Positions 42,211 through 51,021 of a DNA stretch of 52,931 bases are shown one piece after another. The notes below the pieces were generated by a model. That model was not told the DNA's origin and searched no databases. It saw only the letters and a program-made list of their open reading frames with translations. Source of the DNA: an uncultured Actinomyces sp. (GTDB taxonomy: Bacteria > Actinomycetota > Actinomycetes > Actinomycetales > Actinomycetaceae); assembly GCA_938014245.1 (NCBI GenBank), contig CALLSD010000029.1, positions 1-52,931 on the forward strand, read 5' to 3'. Numbering within the stretch: position 1 is the first letter of the stretch; every line of letters begins with the position of its first letter. The translations under genes and the position numbers were made by a program.

Positions 42211-43051
42211 CGCGATCGTAAGCGCTCAGCCCCTGTGGCTCTCTCCCTTTTTCCTCCGTCCTCTGTTCTTCCTTGTTCTCTTCGGGATTGCATCGGGCGC
42301 GGTTGGAACCCTGGTCAATCTACGCAACTGGCAATTCGGCGCCGAGGCCTCGGTCCACTCGATCTTCCCGGGGATCGTCGTTGGCGCGGTTTTCGGCGGT
42401 ATCGATTGGATCCCCGCGGGCGGGGGAATCTGCGCGATATTCGTTGCTGCCGCATTGACCTGGGCGATGCGGCACCGCGCGCACGAGGCCGCTGCGGCAG
42501 TTGTCCTGACCTCCTTCTTCGCGCTCGGCGTCATCATTTCCCTCAAGAAGGGCGATATGTCGGGCCAAATGGAGGCGTTGATGTTTGGCCGCCTTCTGGA
42601 GGTTACTCCCCAGCGCATGGTGATTTCCCTCGTGTTTTGTCTTTTCGCTTGCGTCCTAGTCGTTCTTTCGTGGCGTGCTCAGCTCATGTGCGCATTTGAC
42701 AGTGCGGGAGCTGGTGCCGCGCGAGTACCCACGACGCTGTGCGATGTCTGCCTCAACGCCTCGATGTGCGCAATCGTCGTTGCGGGGGCCTCGGCAATTG
42801 GTGTTCTTTTAGTCGTGGGATACCTCATTGTCCCCGCACTCGCCGCCCGACTTCTTTCCTCATCGCCGAGGCAGATGCTGGCCTATTCGGTACTTCTTTC
42901 CTGCGCGGGTGGAGCGCTGGGGATAGCAACTCTTCTGATTCCCCTTTCCCGTCCTACTTCACCCCAAGCCTCGGTTGCTCTGACCCAAGTGGCTCTATGC
43001 GCACTCATCGTCGGACTGTACAGAGCACGAAAGCGAGTTCGGACATGCTAG
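42203..43051 (+). CDS. Metal ABC transporter permease 1
   Basis: Forms half of the membrane channel of the metal importer. The 282-residue ABC-3 family protein has about seven to eight membrane segments, and the family's coupling region is near HSIFPGIVVGAVFG (residues about 48-61). Segments such as ASMCAIVVAGASAIGVLLVV and YLIVPALAARLLS follow. The start was set at the ATG (MFSAIVSAQPLWLSP) overlapping the ATPase stop by 8 bp; the frame is open further upstream, but those codons only read across the ATPase gene. Two different permease genes in the operon suggest a heterodimeric channel. Confidence 0.9.
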   Translation: MFSAIVSAQPLWLSPFFLRPLFFLVLFGIASGAVGTLVNLRNWQFGAEASVHSIFPGIVVGAVFGGIDWIPAGGGICAIFVAAALTWAMRHRAHEAAAAVVLTSFFALGVIISLKKGDMSGQMEALMFGRLLEVTPQRMVISLVFCLFACVLVVLSWRAQLMCAFDSAGAGAARVPTTLCDVCLNASMCAIVVAGASAIGVLLVVGYLIVPALAARLLSSSPRQMLAYSVLLSCAGGALGIATLLIPLSRPTSPQASVALTQVALCALIVGLYRARKRVRTC

Positions 43052-43938
43052 CGATCCTTCTCCTTCCTCTGTTAGAACTGGCGCTGCTAGGAATTCTCTC
43101 CGGAATCGTTGGGACAATGACTGTCCTGCGCGGGCGCGTGTTCTTTGCTGAGTCGATCACACACGGAGCCTTTCCGGGTGCGGTGATCGGTGTCGTGTGT
43201 GCATCCGCCTTCACCAGGGATCACAGCATTCTTGCCCTCTGTGTTTTCTTGGGCGCTCTGGGTTTGTGTTTGCCGCTTTCTGCGTTGATGAGTGCTCTGG
43301 CGCGAATCCCAGGAGTCTCGAGCGGAGCCGCTGCCGGGGTCGTCTTGACCTTCAGTTTTGCCTTGGGCTATTTCCTTTCAAAGTGGTTTGCCCCCTTGCC
43401 CCTGCAGATTTCGAGCTTCCTCACGGGGTCAATCATGACCGTGACTCCGATGGATATTGCATTGGCCGGCGCAGCAACGCTTGGAGCACTCTGTCTTCTC
43501 GGGCTACGCGGACGCCATATTCTTTTCTTGTCTTTCGACGTACAGGGCTACCGAGCAGCTTTCCGCTCTTCCCCCAGCGCCTTTGCGTTAACCGACGCGC
43601 TTATTTCCGCTCTTATCACGGTTTGTGTCATCGTGATGATTCCCGCGGTAGGAACTTTGCTTCCACTGGCTTTGCTGGTTGCACCAAGCGCCGGTTTAAT
43701 GCGCTTCATTTCCCGCCCCGGGGTCTTGATGGTCGCTTCAGTGTTCGCTGCTCTTGCGATCTCGGCCTGTGGTTTCGGGATTTCTCTTATTGCCGAACTG
43801 TCCTCGGGTGGGTGCATTGCCTTGGCTTCTGGACTTTTCTTCTGCGGGTGCGTGGCTTGGGAGGCTCTGGCCTCGAGGCCGAAAGCAGGCTCAACCCCAG
43901 CGCGGCTACGCGTTATGCGCCAGAGAAATGAGGCATGA
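43045..43938 (+). CDS. Metal ABC transporter permease 2
   Basis: Second ABC-3 family permease, 297 residues, with about eight membrane segments. It has the expected GTMTVLRGRVFFAESITHGAFPGAVIG coupling region (residues 22-50) and VGTLLPLALLVAPSAGLM near the C-terminus. Its ATG (MLAILLLPLLELALL) overlaps the first permease stop by 7 bp, so all four genes are tightly coupled. The frame is open about 100 codons further upstream, but those lie across the first permease gene. The C-terminal 20 residues are basic and probably cytoplasmic. Confidence 0.9.
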   Translation: MLAILLLPLLELALLGILSGIVGTMTVLRGRVFFAESITHGAFPGAVIGVVCASAFTRDHSILALCVFLGALGLCLPLSALMSALARIPGVSSGAAAGVVLTFSFALGYFLSKWFAPLPLQISSFLTGSIMTVTPMDIALAGAATLGALCLLGLRGRHILFLSFDVQGYRAAFRSSPSAFALTDALISALITVCVIVMIPAVGTLLPLALLVAPSAGLMRFISRPGVLMVASVFAALAISACGFGISLIAELSSGGCIALASGLFFCGCVAWEALASRPKAGSTPARLRVMRQRNEA

Positions 43939-43962
43939 AAGCAGCACGTGAATAGATAAAAA

Positions 43963-43985
43963 GGGGCGCCGCAATGCGGCGCCCC
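43963..43985. terminator. Terminator between the metal ABC operon and mdh
   Basis: GGGGCGCCGC-AAT-GCGGCGCCCC is a perfect 10-bp stem. On the minus strand it is followed by TTTTTATCTATT, a strong U-tract, so it clearly ends mdh. On the plus strand it follows the permease stop by 24 bp and may also end the metal operon. Confidence 0.9.
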
Positions 43986-44051
43986 TCAAACAGCTAGACC
44001 AAGAAACTCAGGCGAACCGACTCTTAGTCAAACCGTAAGTTTCGGCGAGAT

Positions 44052-45041
44052 TCACTTAATGAAGCCGAGCTCCTTGACGGTGTTGTATTCGTCCTGGAGA
44101 GCAGCAATGTTGTGATCGATGCCAGCGCGAGTTGCCTCAGAAACCTCCAGGCCTTCGACAACCTGCCACTCGCCACCATCAGAGGTGACGGGCAAGCCGA
44201 AGCACAGGCCGGCGGGAACACCATAGTGCTCTCCATCAGTCATGATGGCGGCGGTGGTGAACTCACCTGCCGGGGTTCCCAGAACCCAGTCGCGCATGTG
44301 GTCGATTGCAGCGTTTGCTGCGGAGGCGGCCGAGGATGCGCCGCGAGCCTCGATGATGGCAGCGCCACGCTTGGCAACGGTCGGACGGAAGTAATCCGAG
44401 AGCCAGGCCTCGTCAACAAGTCCGGAAGCAGCCTGTCCACCAACGGTCGCGTAGGAGACATCGGGGTACTGGTCAGCGGAGTGGTTACCCCAAACAACCA
44501 GGTTCTTGACGTCGGCCACAGCAGCGCCGGTCTTGTGTGCCAGCTGCGACACCGCACGGTTGTGATCCAGACGCATCATGGCGGTGAAGCGCGATGCGGG
44601 AACGTCGCCTGCTGCGTGAGCAGCGATGGTGGCGTTGGTGTTGGCAGGGTTGCCAACGACCAGGACGCGCACGTCTTCAGCTGCGCCGTCGTTGATGGCC
44701 TTGCCTTGAGGACCGAAGATACCGGCGTTCGCCTCGAGCAGATCGGCACGCTCCATGCCTGCACGACGGGGCATTGCACCCACGAGGAATGCGGCATTGG
44801 TTCCCTGGAATGCTGCAGTGGCGTCATCGAAGATATCGACACCGGCGAGCAGCGGGAATGCGCAGTCATCCAGCTCCATTGCGGTGCCTTCAGCAGCCTT
44901 CACGCCCTGGGGGATCTCAAGCAGGTTGAGCTTGACGGGGGTATCGGGTCCGAAGACAGCTCCCGAGGCGATGCGGAAAAGAAGGGCGTAACCGATGTTT
45001 CCGGCTGCACCGGTGACGGTGACAATACGAGGTTCTGCCAT
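44052..45041 (-). CDS. mdh: Malate dehydrogenase
   Basis: NAD-dependent interconversion of malate and oxaloacetate in the TCA cycle. The 329 residues match the actinobacterial/eukaryotic cytosolic-type enzyme: nucleotide loop VTGAAGNIGYALLFRIASG, substrate-specificity loop GAMPRRAGMERADLLEAN, VVGNPANTNATIA, MMRLDHNRAVSQLA and the catalytic His in VWGNHSADQYPD. An AAGGAG site lies before the ATG. It is monocistronic and ends in a strong intrinsic terminator. Confidence 0.96.
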   Translation of the reverse strand: MAEPRIVTVTGAAGNIGYALLFRIASGAVFGPDTPVKLNLLEIPQGVKAAEGTAMELDDCAFPLLAGVDIFDDATAAFQGTNAAFLVGAMPRRAGMERADLLEANAGIFGPQGKAINDGAAEDVRVLVVGNPANTNATIAAHAAGDVPASRFTAMMRLDHNRAVSQLAHKTGAAVADVKNLVVWGNHSADQYPDVSYATVGGQAASGLVDEAWLSDYFRPTVAKRGAAIIEARGASSAASAANAAIDHMRDWVLGTPAGEFTTAAIMTDGEHYGVPAGLCFGLPVTSDGGEWQVVEGLEVSEATRAGIDHNIAALQDEYNTVKELGFIK

Positions 45042-45148
45042 GATTGGGCACTCCTTCAGTTATTTCGTGCGACGCGCAGCGCCGCGACGATCTGATGATC
45101 GTTACCCCTTAAGCCTATTGCCTCTCCCCTGATCTTCGCGGTGTCAGC

Positions 45149-45223
45149 AGTCCCAAGTGGGACTCGAATACCCCATTTTTCCTTGTGATGTCCATCACGA
45201 GCTCGGGTGTTTCAAGTCCCACT
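45149..45223 (+). promoter_or_regulatory. clcA upstream region: CRP-like site and alternative hairpins
   Basis: TGTGA-N6-TCACG (45184-45199) matches 9 of 10 positions of a CRP/GlxR site. AGTCCCA/TGGGACT (45149-45164) forms a tight hairpin. The same downstream arm, AGTGGGACT (45156-45164), is also an exact complement of AGTCCCACT (45215-45223), so two mutually exclusive pairings are possible if this part is transcribed. Confidence 0.45.
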
Positions 45224-45255
45224 GAAGTGCAAGCGGCCGGGACTACCATATTTGG

Positions 45256-47130
45256 GTGAGTGAAAAGAAGGACTCTCCTCAACCCGGACGCATGACACGC
45301 ATCGGGCATGTCTGCGCAGCCCACCGATCGCTACTCGCCGTTGTCGCAGCGATTGTGGGAGCAATCGTTGGTGCCGCAGCCGTCCTTTTCAACGCCATGA
45401 TCGGCGCATGGACCTGGGTAACGACAGGTTACTGGGACTACACGCAGCACATTGGCAGCTCTCATGGCCACCTCCCCATCCCAGCATGGGTCTTCCTTCT
45501 CTTCGCCCCTGTGATCTCTGCGCTAATCTACGGGCCCCTCATTTCCCACTTCGCACCTTCTGCGAAGGGACACGGAATCCCCGAAGTCATGCTCGCAGTC
45601 CAGCAAAAAGGCGGATATATCCCTTCCAAAGTCGCTGTCGTCAAACTTATTTCTTCTGCCCTCACCATCGGCGGCGGAGGATCAGCGGGTCGCGAAGGCC
45701 CAATCGTTCAAGTTGGTGCCTCACTAGGATCTTCATTCGCAGCTTCGCTCCGCCTACCCAAAGAACGCGTGATCATGCTGGCTGCCTGCGGAAGCGCTGC
45801 GGGAATCGCAGCGACTTTCCATGCTCCCCTTGCTGGCGCTTTCTTCGCTCTTGAAGTGATCTTGACGCGTTTCACTGCCGAGGCCTTTGGCTACGTCGTC
45901 GTTTCTTCTGTCCTCTCTTCCCTGGTTGCACGCGCAGCAAGTGGAGATCATCCCCTCATTGATTTGGGCGGAACTTTCCCCTTGCAGTCCCTCCCCGATA
46001 TCGGATGGGTTGCGATCCTCGGAATCATTGCGGGACTTGTTGGCCTTGCCTTCTCGAAGTTCCTCTACCTCAGCGAAGACTGGATCGATGCCTTCTGGGC
46101 TCGAATTCCACTCCCAAATTGGTCTCGACCGGCGGTTTTGAGCATTGCCCTTGGCGGAGCTCTCATCTGCTTCCCCTACATGTACGGCTCGGGTTACCCA
46201 ATCGAAATTTCGGCGATCTTTGGCTCCTACTCGATTCCCTTCCTCGCTCTTTTGCTCCTCGGTCGGATCCTCTACACCTCCTACACCATCGGCATCGGCG
46301 GGTCGGGCGGAGTCTTTGCTCCAACCTTGTTCATGGGCGCAATGACCGGAATGATTTTCGGTCAGCTTGTCGATCCTTGGGCCGCCTCACAAAGCGCGAT
46401 CTTCGGCGTCATCGGAATGGGAGCCGCCTTTGCCGGTGCTGCACGCGCCCCCATGACAGCGGTCCTCATCATCGTTGAAATGACCGGACAATATTCCCTG
46501 ATCATGCCCATGATGTTGGCCGTCATCATCGCAACCTTTGTTTCGCGGTTCTTCACTCGCTCAACGATTTACACGGAAAAGCTCCGCCGCCGAGGCGATA
46601 TCCTCCACGAACCCGTCGACGACACCTTGCTTGGTCGTCGAAGTGCTCGCCAGCTCATGACCACGCCCAGCCGCATGTTGAGCGAGGACATGACGCTGAT
46701 TCAGGCACAAGAGTGTTTCCAATCAACACCAGTGCCCTGCCTTCCCGTTATCGCAGCGAAAGACCGTTACCAAGAAGCGCCTCGATATCTAGGAATGCTC
46801 ACTTTGAGTGAGCTCACTTCCTATCTTTCTCGAGGTCTTCCCCCACATACTCAGATCAGCTCTCTTGCTCTGGATGAGTCCTCCTCGATCTCCCCGTCGG
46901 CTCTTCCTTCCCACGTCCTTGCTCGCCTGAGTGCTCCTGATAATCCCTGGGCACTCGCGGTCATCGACGAGGACTCCCCCACCCCCAACTTCCTGGGATG
47001 GGTGACCCAGCAGAGCCTCGTGAAGGAAATTGCGGCGCAACAGGGGCGCGCAATTAACGCCGGACACCTCTCATCATGGGGATCTCGCTGGCAAGATCGC
47101 CACCCGCGCGCCTCTCGACACGTAAACTAA
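45256..47130 (+). CDS. ClC-type chloride transporter with C-terminal CBS domains
   Basis: Chloride channel or Cl-/H+ antiporter. The 624 residues include the membrane core (about 25-440) with the three anion-selectivity motifs: GHGIPEV (GxGIP), GSAGREGPIVQ (gating glutamate present) and GGVFAPTLFMGA (GxFxP). A cytoplasmic CBS pair follows (about 455-590), likely sensing a nucleotide. The gating glutamate favours transport over a leaky channel, but the proton-path residues were not all checked. The GTG start was taken as the first in-frame start after the upstream dyads. It is closely followed by fadD (5 bp), so the two share a transcript. Confidence 0.9.
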   Translation: MSEKKDSPQPGRMTRIGHVCAAHRSLLAVVAAIVGAIVGAAAVLFNAMIGAWTWVTTGYWDYTQHIGSSHGHLPIPAWVFLLFAPVISALIYGPLISHFAPSAKGHGIPEVMLAVQQKGGYIPSKVAVVKLISSALTIGGGGSAGREGPIVQVGASLGSSFAASLRLPKERVIMLAACGSAAGIAATFHAPLAGAFFALEVILTRFTAEAFGYVVVSSVLSSLVARAASGDHPLIDLGGTFPLQSLPDIGWVAILGIIAGLVGLAFSKFLYLSEDWIDAFWARIPLPNWSRPAVLSIALGGALICFPYMYGSGYPIEISAIFGSYSIPFLALLLLGRILYTSYTIGIGGSGGVFAPTLFMGAMTGMIFGQLVDPWAASQSAIFGVIGMGAAFAGAARAPMTAVLIIVEMTGQYSLIMPMMLAVIIATFVSRFFTRSTIYTEKLRRRGDILHEPVDDTLLGRRSARQLMTTPSRMLSEDMTLIQAQECFQSTPVPCLPVIAAKDRYQEAPRYLGMLTLSELTSYLSRGLPPHTQISSLALDESSSISPSALPSHVLARLSAPDNPWALAVIDEDSPTPNFLGWVTQQSLVKEIAAQQGRAINAGHLSSWGSRWQDRHPRASRHVN

Positions 47131-47134
47131 AACC

Positions 47135-49063
47135 ATGTCTGACGAAGATCCTGACCTGTTAGCCTTGTCCGCTGACGAAACCTCGGTTTCCGCTTCCTCC
47201 CCCGAGTCCGGAGAATCGCTTGAAATTGATGGCGAAACTCAGGCCCTTGAGTGGCATGCACCTACTTTGGTGCGCATCGACGAGAACACGACGATCCCCC
47301 ATCTTCTTGCGCGCCGCGTTCAGCGTTCGGCGCGCCGCCCCCTGATTGCCCGCAAACTCGAAATGGGCGATACCTGGCAGAATATGACCGCTGCAGAATT
47401 CTACGAAGACGTTCAGGCAACGGCAGCGGGACTCATCGGGCTAGGCCTCGAACAGGGCGATGCGCTCGCGATCATGTCGCGCACCCGCTACGAATGGACG
47501 CTTCTGGATTACGCCTCGTGGTGCGCAGGGCTCCTTCCAGTGCCGATCTACGAAACTTCCTCAGGCGAGCAGATTGAATACATCATTCAAGACGCAAACG
47601 TTCGGGCAGTGATCACCGAAACAGTCACTCAACGCGAGCTCGCTGAGTCAGCGTGCCGCCACCTCGGACGCAGTGACGTTACTCTGCTTTCCCTTGATGC
47701 CGAGGCAATGCAGACCATCCGTGATGCGGGGGTCACGATCCCGCGCACAATGGTTGCTCAGCGCACTCAAGCACTGACAACCGATGATCTGGCAACAATC
47801 GTCTATACATCGGGGACAACCGGACGCCCCAAGGGCACAGAAATCACGCATGGGAATTTCACGGAGCTCGCGCTCAACGCCCACGCGTGGATGCCTGAGG
47901 TTGCGATGGGCAAAGACTCACGTCTCTTGCTTTTCCTCCCCCTTGCCCACGTATTCGCGCGTTTCCTTCAGGTCTTCCAACTCAGTGGCGAAGGGATTTT
48001 AGGGCACACTCCCGATACCAAGAATCTCCTTCCTGATCTTGCGACCTTCAAGCCCTCATACCTCTTGGTGGTCCCTCGAGTACTTGAGAAGATCTACAAC
48101 TCAGCCGACGCGAAGGCCGGCCGTGGTGGCAAGCAGAAGATCTTCCGTTGGGCAGCCAATGTGGCGGTTCAGTACTCTCAGGCACTTGAAACCCCTGAAG
48201 GCCCCTCAAGGCGTTTGAAGATGCAGCACGCTGCAGCGTCGCACTTGGTTTACTCGAAGATCATTCAGTTGGTTGGCGGAAACGCGCGCTTCATCATTTC
48301 AGGTGGTGCGCCCCTTTCGACCAGGCTGGCACATTTCTACACGGGGCTTGGACTCCCCGTTCTCGAAGGTTATGGCTTGACCGAAACGGTCGGCCCGCTC
48401 TCGGTTAACACTCCCCGATTGTCCAAGATCGGAACCGTTGGCCCACCTCTTCCTCCCCTGTCGGTGAGGATCTCCGACGAAGGCGAGATTCTCATTCAAG
48501 GCCCCTCGGTCTTCCGCGGCTATCACAACAACCCAGAGGCCACTGCCGCGTCATTCACCGAAGACGGCTGGTTCAAGACCGGAGACTTGGGTTCTCTTGA
48601 CCGCGACGGATACGTCCGCATTACCGGTCGCGCAAAGGACATTATTGTCACCGCGGGCGGAAAGAACGTTGCACCTGCTTCCTTGGAAGACCCCTTGCGT
48701 GGCCATCCCCTGATCTCGCAGGTCGTCGTCGTTGGCGATAAGCGTCCCTTCATCTCCGCGCTGATCACTTTGGATGCAGAGATGCTGCAACTGTGGCTGA
48801 AAAACCACGGTCTACCACCGATGTCGATTGGCGAGGCCGCGACCAATATCGAGGTCCTCTCAGCTTTGGAGCGTGCAGTCGACCGCGCAAATGAGCATGT
48901 CTCACGAGCAGAATCGATCCGAAAGATTCGCGTGTTAACCACCGACTTCACGGAAGCCAATGGGTTGCTGACACCTTCACTCAAGGTCAAGCGAAAGGCT
49001 GTGCTTGAGCGCTACGCCGACGTTATTGACGACATCTACGGAGGTCCCGTTCAAAACGGCTAA
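47135..49063 (+). CDS. Long-chain fatty acid-CoA ligase (AMP-binding)
   Basis: Activates fatty acids to acyl-CoA through an acyl-adenylate. The 642 residues are a complete FadD15-type enzyme: P-loop IVYTSGTTGRPKGTEITHGN, LFLPLAHVFARF, GGAPLSTRLAHFYTGLG, VLEGYGLTETVGPLSVN, the WFKTGDLGSLDRDGYVRITGR hinge region (in two overlapping motifs) and the C-terminal KDIIVTAGGKNVAPASLED. An acidic 40-residue N-terminus precedes the domain. It is the second gene after the ClC transporter and ends in a classic terminator. Confidence 0.92.
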   Translation: MSDEDPDLLALSADETSVSASSPESGESLEIDGETQALEWHAPTLVRIDENTTIPHLLARRVQRSARRPLIARKLEMGDTWQNMTAAEFYEDVQATAAGLIGLGLEQGDALAIMSRTRYEWTLLDYASWCAGLLPVPIYETSSGEQIEYIIQDANVRAVITETVTQRELAESACRHLGRSDVTLLSLDAEAMQTIRDAGVTIPRTMVAQRTQALTTDDLATIVYTSGTTGRPKGTEITHGNFTELALNAHAWMPEVAMGKDSRLLLFLPLAHVFARFLQVFQLSGEGILGHTPDTKNLLPDLATFKPSYLLVVPRVLEKIYNSADAKAGRGGKQKIFRWAANVAVQYSQALETPEGPSRRLKMQHAAASHLVYSKIIQLVGGNARFIISGGAPLSTRLAHFYTGLGLPVLEGYGLTETVGPLSVNTPRLSKIGTVGPPLPPLSVRISDEGEILIQGPSVFRGYHNNPEATAASFTEDGWFKTGDLGSLDRDGYVRITGRAKDIIVTAGGKNVAPASLEDPLRGHPLISQVVVVGDKRPFISALITLDAEMLQLWLKNHGLPPMSIGEAATNIEVLSALERAVDRANEHVSRAESIRKIRVLTTDFTEANGLLTPSLKVKRKAVLERYADVIDDIYGGPVQNG

Positions 49064-49080
49064 GCAAGACTAGTTGCAAA

Positions 49081-49124
49081 GAAAACCCGGTACATCGCTC
49101 ACCACGACGATGCACCGGGTTTTC
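49081..49124. terminator. Intrinsic terminator of the clc-fadD operon
   Basis: Arms GAAAACCCGGTACATCG and CGATGCACCGGGTTTTC pair over 17 positions with one A-C mismatch and a 10-nt loop, followed by TTTTAT on the plus strand. On the minus strand the stem lies just after the efflux permease stop and may serve that operon too. Confidence 0.9.
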
Positions 49125-49126
49125 TT

Positions 49127-50335
49127 TTATTGCGAGGCCAATGCAGCAGTTGGCGGCGTATGTGCCGCCCGCAGGGCCGGGTAGAGACCTGCAATTGCTC
49201 CAATGACCAATGGAGCCCCGAGGCCAGCGGCGATAACGTACCACGCGATAGTGACGGGCCATCCGTATGCGAGACACATTCCCCATGTGACCGCCGCGCC
49301 AATAACACATCCCACGCATCCGCCAAGGAAGGAGAGGAGCAGAGCCTCGGCAAGGAATTGCATGCAGATATGTCCCCGTTTGGCTCCCAGGGAACGCCTC
49401 AGTCCGATTTCACGGCGACGTTCAAGGACGGAGATGATCATCGTATTTGCGACTCCGATCCCGCCGACCAGCAGTGCGATAGAGCCAACGCCTGCCAGAA
49501 GGGTTGTCAGAGTCTGATCGGCTGCGTTCTTTGCAGCCAGTGCATCCGATGGACGTGAAACTTTCAGACCGGTTGCTCCCTGAGGAGCCAGGGTTGGACC
49601 AATGAGTTCTCGAACGTTTTCGACCTCAGAATCCAAAGAGCGTTCATAAATCGTCGTTGGTGCTTGTCCTGCCCCGAAAAGCTGAGAAGCCACCGGGATT
49701 CCGATAAGAGCTGCGTTATCGAGTTCTTCGGCAAGGGGTGAGGGTTCAAGGATGCCGAGCACGGTAAAGGAGGTATTCCCCAGCCACACTTGGGTTCCCG
49801 GAGTGGCAATCCCCAAAAGATCCGCAGCTTTCGATCCCAATACGACACCCGGATACCGTGATGTTGCATCATTCAGCCACGTTCCACGCGCGACTTTCGC
49901 CGAAACAACGTCCAGGAGATTCGTTGGCGCAGCCATCGTCAAAATGCCACCCGTCGCATTTGGATCAATCAAACGCGAGCGGTACACCGAAACTCCCGAC
50001 AAGGTCGACGTCGAGGAGGCATCGGTTACTCCCGGAATCATCCGCATGCGCCCCACTGAGTCTTCGGGAAGGATCAGGTTTGCGCCGGAAAGATCAGCAC
50101 CTGAGCGAGCCGTAAGCATATTGGTTCCCAGCGCTTGGAGCTGTTCATGAAGACGCGCCTGGGACGAGGCAGACACCCCGACAACGCCGACCATGGCGGC
50201 GATACCAATCGCGATCCCCAAGGCCGAAAGGATTGCGCGCATTGGCCTCGCGCGAAGGCCGCTCACTCCCAAGCGCGCGACGTCACTGCCACGCAGGCAC
50301 GAGGCGTGGGTGATTGTTTCCCTATCGAGGCTCAT
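49127..50335 (-). CDS. MacB/FtsX-type ABC transporter permease
   Basis: Membrane part of a tripartite-like efflux or mechanotransmission ABC system. The 402 residues show one N-terminal membrane segment (ILSALGIAIGIAAMVGVVGV), a large extracytoplasmic MacB_PCD-like domain (about 50-260), then three membrane segments with IALLVGGIGVANTMIISVLERRREIGLRRSLGAKRG, the FtsX-domain signature given here only in part. It overlaps the ATPase gene by 4 bp. It is the last gene of the operon lipoprotein-adaptor-ATPase-permease. Confidence 0.9.
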   Translation of the reverse strand: MSLDRETITHASCLRGSDVARLGVSGLRARPMRAILSALGIAIGIAAMVGVVGVSASSQARLHEQLQALGTNMLTARSGADLSGANLILPEDSVGRMRMIPGVTDASSTSTLSGVSVYRSRLIDPNATGGILTMAAPTNLLDVVSAKVARGTWLNDATSRYPGVVLGSKAADLLGIATPGTQVWLGNTSFTVLGILEPSPLAEELDNAALIGIPVASQLFGAGQAPTTIYERSLDSEVENVRELIGPTLAPQGATGLKVSRPSDALAAKNAADQTLTTLLAGVGSIALLVGGIGVANTMIISVLERRREIGLRRSLGAKRGHICMQFLAEALLLSFLGGCVGCVIGAAVTWGMCLAYGWPVTIAWYVIAAGLGAPLVIGAIAGLYPALRAAHTPPTAALASQ

Positions 50336-51021
50336 TGGCTCACCTCGCTTGCGGAGTCAGAAACCACTTTCCCATCGCGGATCATGACTTGGCGCGGAAG
50401 TGAGGCCGCGAGATCGTTGTCATGTGTGATGACGATGATCGTCGTCCCCGAATCATTGAGTTCGCGCAGGAGTGAAACGATTGCTTCTCCTGAGCGCGAG
50501 TCGAGGTTACCAGTGGGTTCGTCAGCAAGGAGCAGCGCCGGTGATCCGACCAATGCACGAGCGATAGCCACGCGTTGGCGCTCACCTCCGGACATTTGGT
50601 GCGGACGGTGCTCGATTCGGTGTCCGAGCCCGACCTTTTCAAGAGCTTCTCGCGCTTTCTCACGCCGTTTCGCGCGCGGGACACCCCGGTAGAGCAGTCC
50701 GTCGGCGACATTGTCCAAGGCAGTAACTCCCGGCGAGAGGTGGAATTGCTGGAAGACAAAGCCGATAAGGGATGCACGCACCCCGGACAGTTCTGCATCA
50801 CCTAGAGCGCTGACGTCCATTCCTTCGATGATGACCGCCCCCGAATCCGGGCGATCCAGAGTGCCAATCAGGTTGAGGAGAGTTGACTTCCCAGATCCAG
50901 ATGGACCGACGATGGCAACGAATTCTCCTTGGTCAACACTCAAACTCACTCCATCGCAGGCAGTAACGGGCGGAGAACCGTAGCTGCGACGAACCTCGCG
51001 AAGTTCAAGTAGCGGACTCAT
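50332..51021 (-). CDS. MacB/LolD-type ABC transporter ATP-binding protein
   Basis: ATPase partner of the FtsX-type permease. The 229 residues have Walker A GPSGSGKSTLLNLIG (39-53), the Q-loop in GFVFQQFHL, the signature MSGGERQRVAIARALV, Walker B LLLADEPTGNLDS and the switch His in VITHDND. DEPTGNLD is typical of the LolD/MacB/FtsE branch. It is coupled at both ends by 4-bp overlaps. Substrates of this branch include macrolides, peptides and lipoproteins, so the cargo cannot be named. Confidence 0.93.
   Translation of the reverse strand: MSPLLELREVRRSYGSPPVTACDGVSLSVDQGEFVAIVGPSGSGKSTLLNLIGTLDRPDSGAVIIEGMDVSALGDAELSGVRASLIGFVFQQFHLSPGVTALDNVADGLLYRGVPRAKRREKAREALEKVGLGHRIEHRPHQMSGGERQRVAIARALVGSPALLLADEPTGNLDSRSGEAIVSLLRELNDSGTTIIVITHDNDLAASLPRQVMIRDGKVVSDSASEVSQ

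Noticed and set aside
42739..43044. 102-codon upstream extension of the second metal permease
   Set aside because: It reads out of frame through the first permease gene; the product starts naturally at the membrane segment after the ATG at 43045.
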